This document shows, piece by piece, positions 52,501 through 61,556 of a stretch of 64,000 bases of DNA. A model generated the notes under the pieces. That model had not been told where the DNA came from, searched no databases, and worked only from the letters and a program-made list of their open reading frames with translations. The position numbers were made by a program, and so were the translations under genes. Source of the DNA: Symsagittifera roscoffensis (Eukaryota; Xenacoelomorpha; Acoela; Convolutidae). The DNA is taken from assembly GCF_963678635.1 (NCBI RefSeq), contig NW_026971169.1:16001-80000 (forward strand), written 5' to 3'. How positions within the stretch are numbered: position 1 is the stretch's first letter; each line of letters opens with the position of its first letter.

Positions 52501-53524
52501 TTTCATCGACAACAGGTAAGTCTTATACAGAAACTCCACAAAAACTTTTAGGATCATAACCAGCTTTTGATATAAAATCTGTAAAGTATCTAGAAATGTG
52601 AGAGTCGAGATCATTATGTCCGTTCATGTACATGGCCAATGCGCGGAAAAGACACAAATGATCTCTGTAAGGTTCCTTGTCTTTGTTAGATAAAAGACAA
52701 GTCACTTGCGTATGTCGTAATAAAAGTTCGGGTAAGACAGAGTCCGGACATCCCGTGGGGATGTTTTTCAGCAAAGCAGCAAAAATTGTGACGTTAGTAG
52801 TTCACTTGAATCTCCGTTTTGTTTTTTGTCGTTCTTGGGTACATTGCTCCACAATATCAAATTTTTCTACTTTTCCTTGGATTGTTATCAAATCCGCTTT
52901 CGTACAAAGTAAGTGGGATTTTTCAAACTGAGTATTGTTTTCATGGGCGTAGAAATATCGATATTCACCAGTCTCAAAATTTCGAAGAACAAAACCCAGA
53001 GCAATGTTGATTTTAGCTGCAGAATCAAGCTTATTGAAGACTTCCTCTAGTTTCTCGTTGAATATTTTAGTATCTAACTTGGACATTTGAAAGTTAACTA
53101 CCTTATGTCTCCCATTTTCCATCTCCGCATCCACCAAAAAATGTTGACAAGCACTAAATTCCTCCTTCAGCTTTTCACCATCTTCCCCTTCTTCCTCCAC
53201 AATCTTATTCAAGTCCGCTACAGTATCACTGGGTTTCCGTTGTTTTGCTCCATGTTCTTTTCTCCGATGTTGTTGGAGAGACTAGTAACTTGAAAATTTT
53301 TGTTCACAAGAAGAACAAACTGTTGACTGCTTCAAACTTGAAGGTGCATGCTTCGTGGCCATATGATAGTTCATTTCTTGTTGATTGTAAGTGGAATACT
53401 TACAGTCAGGACAAGAAAAAACTCCTTTAGCACATCTTTTTTGATGCCGAGCTGCGTTTTGACGAATATACATGTTTCCACAGTCTCCACACTTTACTTT
53501 CTCGTTTCCGTTAAGGGTAGTCAT
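49598..53524 (-). pseudogene. Protein-primed DNA polymerase B (pPolB), decayed
   Basis: Starts at 53524 with three zinc-finger-like modules (CGDC...H...C, CPDC...H...H, CSSC...H...H). The 3'-5' exonuclease has FDFESI near 52133 (Exo I) and FGFNSGRYDLNLIK (Exo II). The polymerase has motif A GIDASQLYPFSM near 50900, a TGLYTRWE block, and motif B KLLGNSSYG near 49985. Motif C reads MDTNTLYLALAE near 49687, so the second Asp of the catalytic DTD is Asn. In-frame stops occur near 53283, 52803, 52524, 52039, 51904 and just before motif C, with frameshifts near 52310, 51230, 50330 and 50130. The thumb region is missing: coding similarity ends about 30 residues after motif C, against the TIR. Synthesis is not possible. 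Confidence 0.9.
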
Positions 53525-53717
53525 TATCTAAAAAAATTGGGACTTTAGAAATGTTCCAAATTTAAAAGTTTAGAGTACCAATTGAACGAAAATACTTACT
53601 TTTTCTTTTCGCAAAGTATTGAACTGTAAAATTTGATGTAAAATTCAATTAACTGTTTGTGATTGGCAAAAAAAAATAAATGATTTGTGCCAATAAAATA
53701 AGCGAATTTATACTAAC

Positions 53718-53899
53718 AATGACGTCATCGCCTACGCAATTATCCTTTTACGGTAATGACGTCATTCTTTGAATAGAAGTGACGTCACCACCTACGCAGT
53801 TTTCTTTTTATGGTAATGACGTCATTCTATATTTAGAAATGACGTTACCACCCACGCAACATTTCTTTTATGGTAATGATGTCATCGCCTACGTCAATC
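53718..53899. promoter_or_regulatory. Three 60-bp repeats, each with two CRE palindromes
   Basis: TGACGTCA or a one-base variant at 53720, 53757, 53780, 53817, 53840 and 53877. Spacing alternates 37 and 23, an exact 60-base period. TGACGTCA is the CREB/ATF bZIP site. The array lies between the pPolB start and the plus-strand genes, so it may serve both. Confidence 0.75.
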
Positions 53900-53967
53900 C
53901 TTCGAAACTTCTAGAATTTTCCAGAAAAGTTTTCAACCATTCAGAACTAAGCAGGTTCTAGACATAA

Positions 53968-54267
53968 GTTTGGATCCAAAATATTCATTTAAACATCCTC
54001 GAATTACTCTACAAGAAAAAAGAAAATATTCCGTGTGAATTCCTTATTGATGAACTAGATGTAGATTCTTACTTCTTTCATAATTTTTTGGACGTTTATG
54101 TTGTCCAAAATAGAGTTCTTCGACTAAGTAAAGGTCTCTTTAGAGAAACTTACTCAATCAAAGAGTTTACCTTTGATCAAAATATTGCCTATCAAAGCTA
54201 TAAACTTACTGCTGAGTTACATTTGACTAGAAAAGAAATTTTATTTCTTTTAGAAAACTTAAATTAA
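53968..54267 (+). CDS. Unknown small Polinton ORF without ATG
   Basis: Open for 99 codons after a TAA, with protein-like composition (FLIDELDVDSYFFHNFLDVYVVQN...) and a C-terminal helix LTRKEILFLLENLN. No ATG is in frame, so the start was lost or lies in a spliced upstream exon. It follows the CRE repeats by 70 bases. No family recognised. Confidence 0.4.
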   Translation, partial: VWIQNIHLNILELLYKKKENIPCEFLIDELDVDSYFFHNFLDVYVVQNRVLRLSKGLFRETYSIKEFTFDQNIAYQSYKLTAELHLTRKEILFLLENLN

Positions 54268-54398
54268 ATAAAAAGTCGTACGATAATATTTCAAAAACTC
54301 TTTTCATTCCCTACCCAACTCCCAAATTTGTCAAAACTCCCCGGCAAAAATCTTTATTCCTCCATTTCCTTAAAAATTTTCAAAGTTCAAAATCTTGC

Positions 54399-54557
54399 AT
54401 GATCAGGTTTGGTAACAGATTTCCAGAGATTTGCTTTGAAAAATTCATCAACTTTGAGTTATCCTCTCAAATCTACATCAAAATCAAAGAACTTGACTAT
54501 CTGCTCAAAAATCTGCAATTTCTCATCGATTATATACAAAAAATTCAGTTAACTTGA
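54399..54557 (+). CDS. Small ORF, 52 residues, unknown
   Basis: ATG-to-TGA frame encoding MIRFGNRFPEICFEKFINF, then a Lys/Leu/Ile-rich helix. It sits 17 bases before the membrane-peptide ORF. Coding status rests only on composition and position. Confidence 0.3.
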   Translation: MIRFGNRFPEICFEKFINFELSSQIYIKIKELDYLLKNLQFLIDYIQKIQLT

Positions 54558-54574
54558 TGAGAAGACTTGCAGAG

Positions 54575-54715
54575 ATGTTACTTTTATTATTTTTTCTTCT
54601 TTTATTACTTATATCGGCGATATTTCCTATTTCTACAGCAAACAATTTTTGGTCATTTATATTTGCGATTGTTTTTGTGTATATTATTACTTATTTGGAA
54701 GACTTAAGTCCTTAA
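54575..54715 (+). CDS. Small membrane peptide, copy 1 (46 residues)
   Basis: Two hydrophobic stretches (MLLLLFFLLLLLISAIF and FWSFIFAIVFVYIITY) with a short turn and an acidic tail LEDLSP. It is either a signal peptide followed by a membrane segment or a two-pass peptide. It is conserved in the second tandem unit, which supports coding. Small hydrophobic proteins are common in viruses and Polintons; the role is unknown. Confidence 0.5.
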   Translation: MLLLLFFLLLLLISAIFPISTANNFWSFIFAIVFVYIITYLEDLSP

Positions 54716-54730
54716 AAGGTAAATCATTGT

Positions 54731-54870
54731 CTGGTTGGATACAACAACTTGAACAAAAATGAACATTTTTGTGATTGGAAACGACAATGTGTGAAATGGA
54801 GCTTTGTTTCCAATTGAACACGAGTTTTCTATGAGAATTCTATAAAAGGAAACTAAAATCTGATTGGACA
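54731..54870. promoter_or_regulatory. CCAAT-like array and TATA before gene copy 1
   Basis: GATTGGA or close forms (inverse of CCAAT) at about 54733, 54773, 54810 and 54862, several followed by ACGAC. A TATAAAAGG lies at 54841. The second unit keeps the same layout. Confidence 0.45.
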
Positions 54871-55096
54871 CGACTACAATCCAAATAAGGAAATTCCATT
54901 CTGAATGGTTAAACCCACACATTCCAGTTGAAGGTACCCCTCTCTCTTAACTAAAAATCATTTCATTTTTAACTTAGCTACCGTCAACTGCCTCTTCTCT
55001 CAGCTCTAAATACATTAATTTCAACTTAACTACCGCCAACTACTCCTCTCTCAGCTCTTTCTTGTTTTTACTCTTTAACTCAACTTATTGCTCAAA

Positions 55097-55597
55097 ATGA
55101 TCTTCTCAGTACAAAACAACAACCTTATGTTCTCGGTGGAATTTTCAGCTGATTTAGTACAAATCCAAGTGCGAGAAACAGTTTGTGGAGTATTTCTGGT
55201 ACGAATGGACATCCCAATCCAAGTCTGGCACATGGTGGAAGTGATGCGCAGGGATTTCAACGAACATCATTTAACGCAAGTACCCCCTACAGAGAACCAA
55301 CTTGGAGAAATGCAAATGATGGAGGAAGTGGCCGAGCATGTGGGAATGAACTACGTCGAAACTCCTGACTCTAGATATGTGGCTCAACCATTCGACGATT
55401 TCCTCTTTCCTTGGAAAGAGGGATCCATAGACAACACAATTACCATCGAAGAGGATGAGGTGTTCTCTGAGCCAAGAACTCCAGTCAGCGAACCACCAAG
55501 ACAACCACCAGTGATGGAGGCAAGACCAGCTTTGCGCTCCATTGAGAATTTGCAAAATTTTGAGAACTCAGCTGCTCGACAGCTCTTTGAGTTGTAA
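55097..55597 (+). CDS. Intact unknown Polinton gene, tandem copy 1 (166 residues)
   Basis: ATG at 55097 chosen because the equivalent ATG in copy 2 gives the same MIFSVQN start. The N-terminal half (1-55) alternates beta-like strands (LMFSVEFSADLVQIQVRE, CGVFLVRMDI) and ends in the helix VWHMVEVMRRDF. The middle has a Met/Glu-rich helix. The C-terminal third is acidic and Pro-rich (EPRTPVSEPPRQPP) with a conserved RPALRSIENLQN end. No signal peptide. The strand-strand-helix start faintly recalls PC4-type single-strand DNA-binding proteins; that is a guess. The frame is unbroken, unlike the polymerase. It could be a structural or regulatory protein, or host-directed cargo. Confidence 0.7.
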   Translation: MIFSVQNNNLMFSVEFSADLVQIQVRETVCGVFLVRMDIPIQVWHMVEVMRRDFNEHHLTQVPPTENQLGEMQMMEEVAEHVGMNYVETPDSRYVAQPFDDFLFPWKEGSIDNTITIEEDEVFSEPRTPVSEPPRQPPVMEARPALRSIENLQNFENSAARQLFEL

Positions 55598-56413
55598 AGA
55601 AACTGGTAATTGTCTTGTGTTTTGTAATTTAATTTTTTTTGCATCTAGTAATTTCATTTTGAAGAGATAGGAACAAAGAGATCTTAGAAAAGTTTATTAA
55701 GAAATTTCAAAGGTAAAACTTTGTTATAAATGAAACAAATTATGCATCTGGTAAATACTTTTACAGAATTTTGTTAGAAAGATGGCAAAAAAATTAAATC
55801 AATTTTTGCAATCATGTTGAAAACTTTACAAAATTTTTTGCAACATGCAAAAATTTTCATAATTTTTTTGCACACTTGTTAAAAAATCAAAGAAAATCTC
55901 GCAAATTAAAAAAAATTTCATTAAATTTTTTCGCATTTTAAAGAAAAGTAAAAGAGGATTTTCTTGCACTGTTTATAATGAAAATAAAAATGAAAATCTT
56001 TGTTTTAATTTTGATCATTAAAAAAATCTCTTTTTTGCATGTATATTGATCAAAAATATTGGAAAAACTATGTATTAAGATAGTGAATAGCACTCGAAGT
56101 CAGCAATTATGAAAAAAATTTTGGCATTAATTTAACAAGTTTTTTACAATAAAACTTTGCAATTTTTGCATATGCTTAAGAAAAAAGAAGGTATATTTTT
56201 GCATTTGTTTTAAAAAAACACAAAAAAACTTGCATCTAACACAAAAGTTTTTGAAGATTTTTTGCACACTTGTTAAAAAAATCAAAACAATTTTTGTATC
56301 TGGTAAAAAAATTATTTGAATTTTTGCAAACGTGTTGAAAAACTCAAATCGAAATTTGCATCTTGCGAAAATTTTTTAAGTTAATATTGGCACACGTGTT
56401 GAAAATTACAAAT

Positions 56414-56640
56414 TTATTCGTTGAAAAAACTTTTTTTGATTTCAATTAAAACCAGTTTTGACAAGAGTTTTGTAAAGAAAAATTCAATTATTAATAGATA
56501 AATTGATACGCTACTTTTTACAGTACCATAACCATCAATGAAACAATCAACAATTTTCAACAAATCAGTCTCATACTTTGAATTTTGAACTTTTCGAATC
56601 CTTTCCAAAAAAACTGATCCAAGAGTCTGAGTGGACGCAA
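56414..56640 (-). pseudogene. Minus-strand gene fragment, tandem copy 1
   Basis: Residues ASTQTLGSVFLERIRKVQNSKYETDLL and CFIDGYGTV match the gene at 58468-58734. The upstream end is missing because the tandem junction near 56655 cuts it. Function unknown. Confidence 0.5.
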
Positions 56641-56671
56641 GCTCCTGATCAGAAATGAAAAAATTGCAGAG

Positions 56672-56806
56672 ATGCTACTTTTATTAATTTTCCTTCTTTT
56701 GTTACTTATATTAGCAATATTTCTTATTTTTACAGCAAACAGCTTTTTGTCATTTATTTTTGCGATATCTTTTGTGTATATTTTTTTACTTATTTGGAAG
56801 ATTTAA
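56672..56806 (+). CDS. Small membrane peptide, copy 2 (44 residues)
   Basis: Counterpart of 54575-54715, with hydrophobic start MLLLLIFLLLLLILAIF and second segment FLSFIFAISFVYIFLL. The tail is frameshifted to IWKI, so it differs from copy 1 after residue 36. Confidence 0.45.
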   Translation: MLLLLIFLLLLLILAIFLIFTANSFLSFIFAISFVYIFLLIWKI

Positions 56807-56830
56807 GTCCTTAAAAGGTAAACTTTTGTC

Positions 56831-56966
56831 TGATTGGATACGACAACTTGAACAAAAACAAATATTTTTGTGATTGGAAACGACAATACCCAAAATGGAG
56901 CTTTGTTTCCGATTGGACCCGAGTTTTCTATAAGAAATCCATAAAAAGAAACTGAAATGGGATTGG
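56831..56966. promoter_or_regulatory. CCAAT-like array before gene copy 2
   Basis: GATTGGA at about 56832, 56872, 56911 and 56961, a spacing of 39-50 bases, most followed by (T/A/C)ACGA or similar. Confidence 0.45.
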
Positions 56967-57197
56967 ACACACTTACAATCCAAGTAAGGAAAATCCATTC
57001 TGATAGGTTGAACCTACACATTCCAGTTGAAGATACCCCTCACTCCTAATTAAAAATCATTTTACTTTCAACTGAACCACTGTCCACTACGTTCTCTCTC
57101 AGCTCTAAACACCCTAATTTCAACTTATTATTTCTAAGGTTCCCCCTTCTCTCAGTTCTTTCTTGTTTAGGCTCTTTTAGTCATCTTGTTGCTCAAA

Positions 57198-57680
57198 ATG
57201 ATCTTCTCAGTGCAAAACAGCAACCTTATGTACTCTGTAGAATTTTCGCATGATTTAGTACAAATCCAAGTGCGAGAAACTGTCTCTGGTGTTTTTCTGG
57301 CTCGAATTGACATCCCGATCCAAGTCTGGCACTTGGTGGAAGTGATGCGAAGGAATTTCAGCGAGCATCATATGATGCAAATTCCCATCACAGAGAACCA
57401 ACTTGGAACCATGCAAATGATGGAGGAAGTGTCTGAGCATGTGGGAATGAACTACCCCGAGATTCCTGACTCAAGGTTTGCGATTCAACCAGTCGACGAC
57501 TTCCTCTATCCTTGGGAAGAGGGTTCTGTGAACAACCCAATTACCATCGAAGAAGATGAGGGGTTCTCTGAGCCAAGAACTCCAGTCAGCGAACCACCAG
57601 TGATGGAGGCAAGACCAGCTTTGCGCTCCATTGAGAACTTGCAAAATTCTTCAGCTGCCCAACAGCTCTTTGATTTGTAA
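57198..57680 (+). CDS. Intact unknown Polinton gene, tandem copy 2 (160 residues)
   Basis: Paralogue of 55097-55597, unbroken, with the same MIFSVQN start, strand-rich N-terminus, IPIQVWHLVEVMRRNF helix, MQMMEEVSEHVGMNY helix, acidic Pro-rich region and RPALRSIENLQN end. About four in five residues are the same. Differences are mostly conservative, plus a short deletion in the PPRQPP stretch, the pattern expected if both copies stayed functional after duplication. Its promoter region is the duplicated CCAAT-like array at 56831-56966. Confidence 0.7.
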   Translation: MIFSVQNSNLMYSVEFSHDLVQIQVRETVSGVFLARIDIPIQVWHLVEVMRRNFSEHHMMQIPITENQLGTMQMMEEVSEHVGMNYPEIPDSRFAIQPVDDFLYPWEEGSVNNPITIEEDEGFSEPRTPVSEPPVMEARPALRSIENLQNSSAAQQLFDL

Positions 57681-58467
57681 ATAAAATTGTTATTGACTCG
57701 TGTTTTGTAATTTAATTTCATTGCATCAAGTAGTTTTTTTTAAAGAGACAGGAACAAAGAACAAAGATCATTGAAAAATTTGTTTAAAAAATTGCATAGG
57801 CAAAGTTTTGTTTAAAAAATTGTAAATTTTTTTTCTAAAAATCAAATTAATTTTACAATTAGTAAATTTTTTCAAAAAAATTTATCGCAAGATGATAAGA
57901 AAATTGAATCAATTGCAATATTTGTGAAAAACTTCACAACATTTTCGCACACAAGATAGGAAATCACTACAATTTTTGCACACATATTAAAAACTTTAAA
58001 ATAATTTTGCACCGTGCAAAAATTTTCATAATATTTTTTGCATACTCTTTAAAAAAAATCAAAGAAAATCTCACAAGCTGAGAAAACCTTTTTTGAATTT
58101 TTTATGCATTAAAAAAACCGTTAGAAGATTTTCTTGCAATGCTAAAAATTAATGTTTAAGAATTTCTTTGTTTTAAGTTTAATCAGTGAAAAATCTACTT
58201 TTGCACGTATCTAAATCAAAAACATCAAAGAAACAGTGAATTAAGAGAAGGAAAACCATTCAAAGTCATCAATACTGATAATTTCTAAGCAATAAGAAAA
58301 AAGAAGTTAGGTTTTGCAAATGTGCATTTTTTTTAAAATAAGAAAAAGTTGCGTTCTGCAACAAACTTTCTATAAAACACGCCAATTTGTTATAAAATGA
58401 TTGATTTTTTTGCATTTTGTAAAAAAATAACATACTTTTAATCGTTGAAATGCAGTTGAGTTGAAAT

Positions 58468-58734
58468 TTAATCAACCTTGACTAGAATGTTATGAAGAAA
58501 TAATCACATATTAATCAAAAAATTGACACGCTCACTATTTACAGAACCATAGCCATCAATAAATCAATCAATTTTTTTGAACAAATCAGATTCATATTTT
58601 GAGTTTTGTGATTTTCGAATTCTGACTAAAAATGCTGAGCCGAGAGTTTGCGTAGATGCTAGTTTTTCATTAGAACTTAGATAATGTTTTTTGAACTTTT
58701 TGATAAGCTTGGTGTTTTTTCTGCTTATTTCCAT
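58468..58734 (-). pseudogene. Minus-strand unknown gene, tandem copy 2
   Basis: ATG at 58734 (MEISRKNTKLIKKFKKHYL), basic start, then TQTLGSAFLVRIRKSQNSKYESDLF and FIDGYGSV. Two in-frame TGA codons interrupt an 89-codon frame. Its start overlaps the stop of the next upstream gene by 10 bases, as in compact viral-type gene arrangements. Confidence 0.5.
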
Positions 58735-59081
58735 CGTAAATTATGCTGAACTCCACAACTAAGCTGATTGAAGACTTCCCCACTTGATGTGACAATACTC
58801 GAAGAGAATCTGTGCGTGTAAAAAGTGTAAAGACAATCAATTTCTTGATATATGTATTGATATTTGTCTAATCTCTGAAGAATTTGGCTAAGAGATGTTC
58901 CAATTAGAATTATATGAAACTTGCAATTTCCCAAGGAACAGAGAGAATTGTGAGTAGACACGCAAAAATCTTGGGTTAGTATTTACTTTTCGTAAAGTGC
59001 GTTGGAAACAGAAATAAACAATGATTTACTATTGTAATCTGAATAAAAGCTGGGAAGAGCTTGACACATAGCAGCTGCCAT
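58725..59081 (-). pseudogene. Minus-strand unknown gene with one stop
   Basis: Frame of 119 codons from the ATG at 59081 (MAAAMCQALPSFYSDYNSK) to a stop at 58725, with one in-frame TAA after residue 32. It has a Cys-containing middle (CSLGNCKFHIILIG) and a SSSIVTSSGEVFNQLSCG end. It lies just outside the tandem duplication. No family recognised; overlap with the following gene suggests co-expression. Confidence 0.45.
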
Positions 59082-59144
59082 TGGGAAAAATGATTTTTAC
59101 AGAAAATGAGGAGTTATATAATAGTAGTAAGATCTACGCAGTTT

Positions 59145-59190
59145 CCATATAGGGAAATCTTTCCATATTTGGTACTACTTCCATATATGG
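59145..59190. promoter_or_regulatory. Three CArG-like boxes at 18-bp spacing
   Basis: CCATATAGGG (59145), CCATATTTGG (59163) and CCATATATGG (59181), each exactly 18 bases apart. CC(A/T)6GG is the SRF/MADS-factor site; two match fully. They stand about 100 bases before the ATG at 59289. Confidence 0.55.
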
Positions 59191-59288
59191 AAACCGCGAA
59201 GACTCATACCGCTTACTTCCATTTTCATTCAATCTCAAAATTTTTTCTCTCATTCATGTCTCCTCATCTGATCAATTTTTTCTTCAAA

Positions 59289-59828
59289 ATGTACTCCAGA
59301 AAAGCTGATAGTTCCAACTATTTTGAATTTTCAAAAAATCAAAAAAGAATTGGGAGATTTGTTTGGTTCCAAAAATCCTACAAGGGGAATAAATAATTGG
59401 AAGCGTGCTTTCAACTATTAAAAATAAATGATTTGGGACAGTTTGAAAAGTCTCAACAAGTCTATCTTAGTGAAAAAGAAAGAGAAGCAATATCCGCAAT
59501 ACGGAATACTATTATTCACGATGCTGAAAATCATGGACTCGTACCTATATATGAAGCCAAATCTGGCAAAGAATCAACTATGGATCAGGAGCTCGACATC
59601 TGTAATAGAGTATATGAAACAGAAACATACAACATGAGGAGGGTGTGTGTCACAATCAAGAAGTACATTATGAGCAAGCCTCCCTACATTCATATTCGAC
59701 TCTTCACTGCAAAAGTGAATGAAGCAATGAAACAAGTTGCATATGTCAACTATACTTTGAACGTATTCAAAGAACTGTCCAAAATATTGGGAGACTTTAT
59801 GTTTGTTGATAATTGTAAGCCTCAGTAA
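59289..59828 (+). pseudogene. Unknown Polinton gene with one premature stop (180 codons)
   Basis: One continuous frame from the ATG at 59289 (MYSRKADSSNYFEFSK) to 59828, broken only by TAA at 59394-59396. The downstream part is charged and protein-like (YLSEKEREAISAIRNTIIHDAE, RRVCVTIKKYIMSKPP, YIHIRLF, VNYTLNVFKELSKIL). It has no transmembrane segment. The CArG-like array upstream is its likely promoter. No family recognised. Confidence 0.55.
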
Positions 59829-60319
59829 AGCTTTGTGATGTTTTGCATGTTTGGTAATTGAGATGTTTTTGGTTCAAAAATATGTTTTCTCGCTAAAGTG
59901 TATTTTAGAGCTATAATATCTGAGGAAAAGTCAAACAAAACATACAATTTAATCAAAATTGACATAAAGAACTAACCAGTTATCAAACAATGTTTGTTTA
60001 TGAAATTACACATAAATTTATTTAATTACTGTTTTTATCAAAATTTAGCTAAATTTTGCCTCAACTTAACAAAATTACAAACAAGAATGTATATTTAGAA
60101 AACATTATCATTATTTTTTCAACTTTTTGAATTTCATTGGTTGTTTCCAATTTTTTTCTGCCTTAATTTGAGGTTTTGACCGGCTATATGATTTTCCTTA
60201 AAACTAATTAAACTCTAAATAAGGAAAAAATGTTTACGGTGATTGTTACTACAAAATACTTTAAAATTCTTAAAACATTTCGAGTTTCTTAAGTTTTTTC
60301 GTATATTTCAGTAAGAAAA

Positions 60320-60874
60320 ATGTTTCCATCAAAAGCGTTTTCAATGTCTGAATTGAACATTTATCAGATTTTAAAATTGAAATACTACAAAAAACAACAA
60401 GAGTGGTGGACAGATGAAGTTGATGGAGATTGTATTAGTTTCAACTTGTATAGAAACACAAAAAGTTCAATAGTTTTGTAAAAAAGATGGAGAGAGGATT
60501 ACAAAAAAGAAGAGTACTGCCAGATTTATCAACAATGTTTTTATTTAGAAGAGTTAACTCAGATTGAGTGGTCGATCAGTAAAAAACAAAACAACGGAAG
60601 AGCCTATGAAACAAAAATTGGAGATAAGGAACATCAATTCGATTACTGTTTTAATTTTTATACAAATACAAAATCCAGATTTGTCAGAATATCTTTCGAT
60701 CGTTTATCCAAAGTTAATAGATTTTCGGTTGTTTTTACTACAATATACCAAAAAGAAACCAATAAAAACGTATATTTTGGTAATTTGTTTTTTCACTGGT
60801 TAGAAATAGAACAAATCGAAAAATTTTTGATCGAAATTTCAACATTTGAATTGAATATCGAAAAAACAAAATAA
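60320..60874 (+). pseudogene. Unknown Polinton gene with internal repeat and one stop (184 codons)
   Basis: Single frame from the ATG at 60320 to TAA at 60874, interrupted by one TAA at 60479-60481. It is rich in aromatic residues and Lys. Two segments resemble each other: CISFNLYRNTKSS (before the stop) and DYCFNFYTNTKSRF (after it), each preceding strand-like sequence, which suggests an internal duplication. The end is FHWLEIEQIEKFLIEI. A pyrimidine-AG (ATATTTCAG) sits 8 bases before the ATG and could be a splice or trans-splice acceptor. Confidence 0.5.
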
Positions 60875-61029
60875 ACTAGGCAATAAATCTCCTTTATCCG
60901 AATAAGGTATCAATTTTCAAATCTTATTTATGTTGGAAATTTCAATAAAATTCATTGATTAAGAAGTTTCATAATATTAGTTTGGTTCTGATCTACAAGG
61001 TTTTTGAAAATCTTTGAAAACTTCATTCT

Positions 61030-61247
61030 GATTGGTTATTAACACAAACATTACTGTGAAAGTATCCTCAAAATCTGCAATTTTTAATAAAATTGTTGAT
61101 AAATTCATGCAAAGAAGAGCTCTAAAAATTGCATGACTATTGAAGCTCAATTCTGATTGGTTGATATCAGAAAAGATAAAAATTTCCTTGTAATTAAAGC
61201 TCGATTCTGATTGGTTGATACTTTTGTAAACTCCCTGATTAGATTGG
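61030..61247. promoter_or_regulatory. CCAAT-like array before the zinc-finger mini-ORF
   Basis: GATTGG at 61030, 61155, 61209 and 61242, the first three inside TTCTGATTGGTT. Confidence 0.4.
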
Positions 61248-61433
61248 ATGATTTTTATTTCAGCTAGGCTAAATAGCATATCCATTCTGATTTTTTTTTC
61301 ACGATAAAAAGAATTGGTTAATAAGTTTGCTGTTTTTATTCAATTTTATTGATTTTTTGAGGCTATTCATCTCATCTTATCTAAAAGTTTGGTCCATTTC
61401 AAATCTCTCATTTAATTTTTCTTTACTGTTGAG

Positions 61434-61556
61434 ATGCTGTCACTGAATAGAAAGAAAGGAGTTGCATGTCTTGAATGTGGCAGAGAATACACTCGCTTAA
61501 ACGCATCAAGACATCGTAGAACCTGTGGAGTTTGGAAATGTTCTTTTATACTGTAA
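61434..61556 (+). CDS. Zinc-finger mini-ORF resembling the pPolB N-terminus
   Basis: 40 residues: CLECGREYTRLNASRHRRTCGVWKC. The CX2C...HX4C spacing and the following aromatic-x-C match the first finger of pPolB (CGDCGNMYIRQNAARHQKRC). It ends at a TAA where the pPolB second finger would continue. It is probably a truncated relic of a second zinc-finger gene or polymerase start; a spliced continuation is possible. Confidence 0.45.
   Translation: MLSLNRKKGVACLECGREYTRLNASRHRRTCGVWKCSFIL

Larger units (their letters stand above)
54560..58668. repeat. 2.1-kb tandem duplication inside the Polinton
   Basis: Units of about 54560-56655 and 56656-58668. Each holds, in the same order, a hydrophobic mini-ORF, a CCAAT-like promoter region, an intact 160-166-codon gene, an AT-rich tail with TTTTGCACAC-like repeats, and a minus-strand gene fragment. 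The start codons of the mini-ORFs are 2,097 bases apart. Confidence 0.85.

Noticed and set aside
53718..53899. CRISPR-like repeats
   Set aside because: The 60-bp units are contiguous tandem repeats with palindromic CRE cores and no unique spacers, in a eukaryotic transposon.
60977..61285. Minus-strand frame of 102 codons with INQSE repeats
   Set aside because: The repeats come from the GATTGG arrays read on the other strand; no homologue or coding signal.
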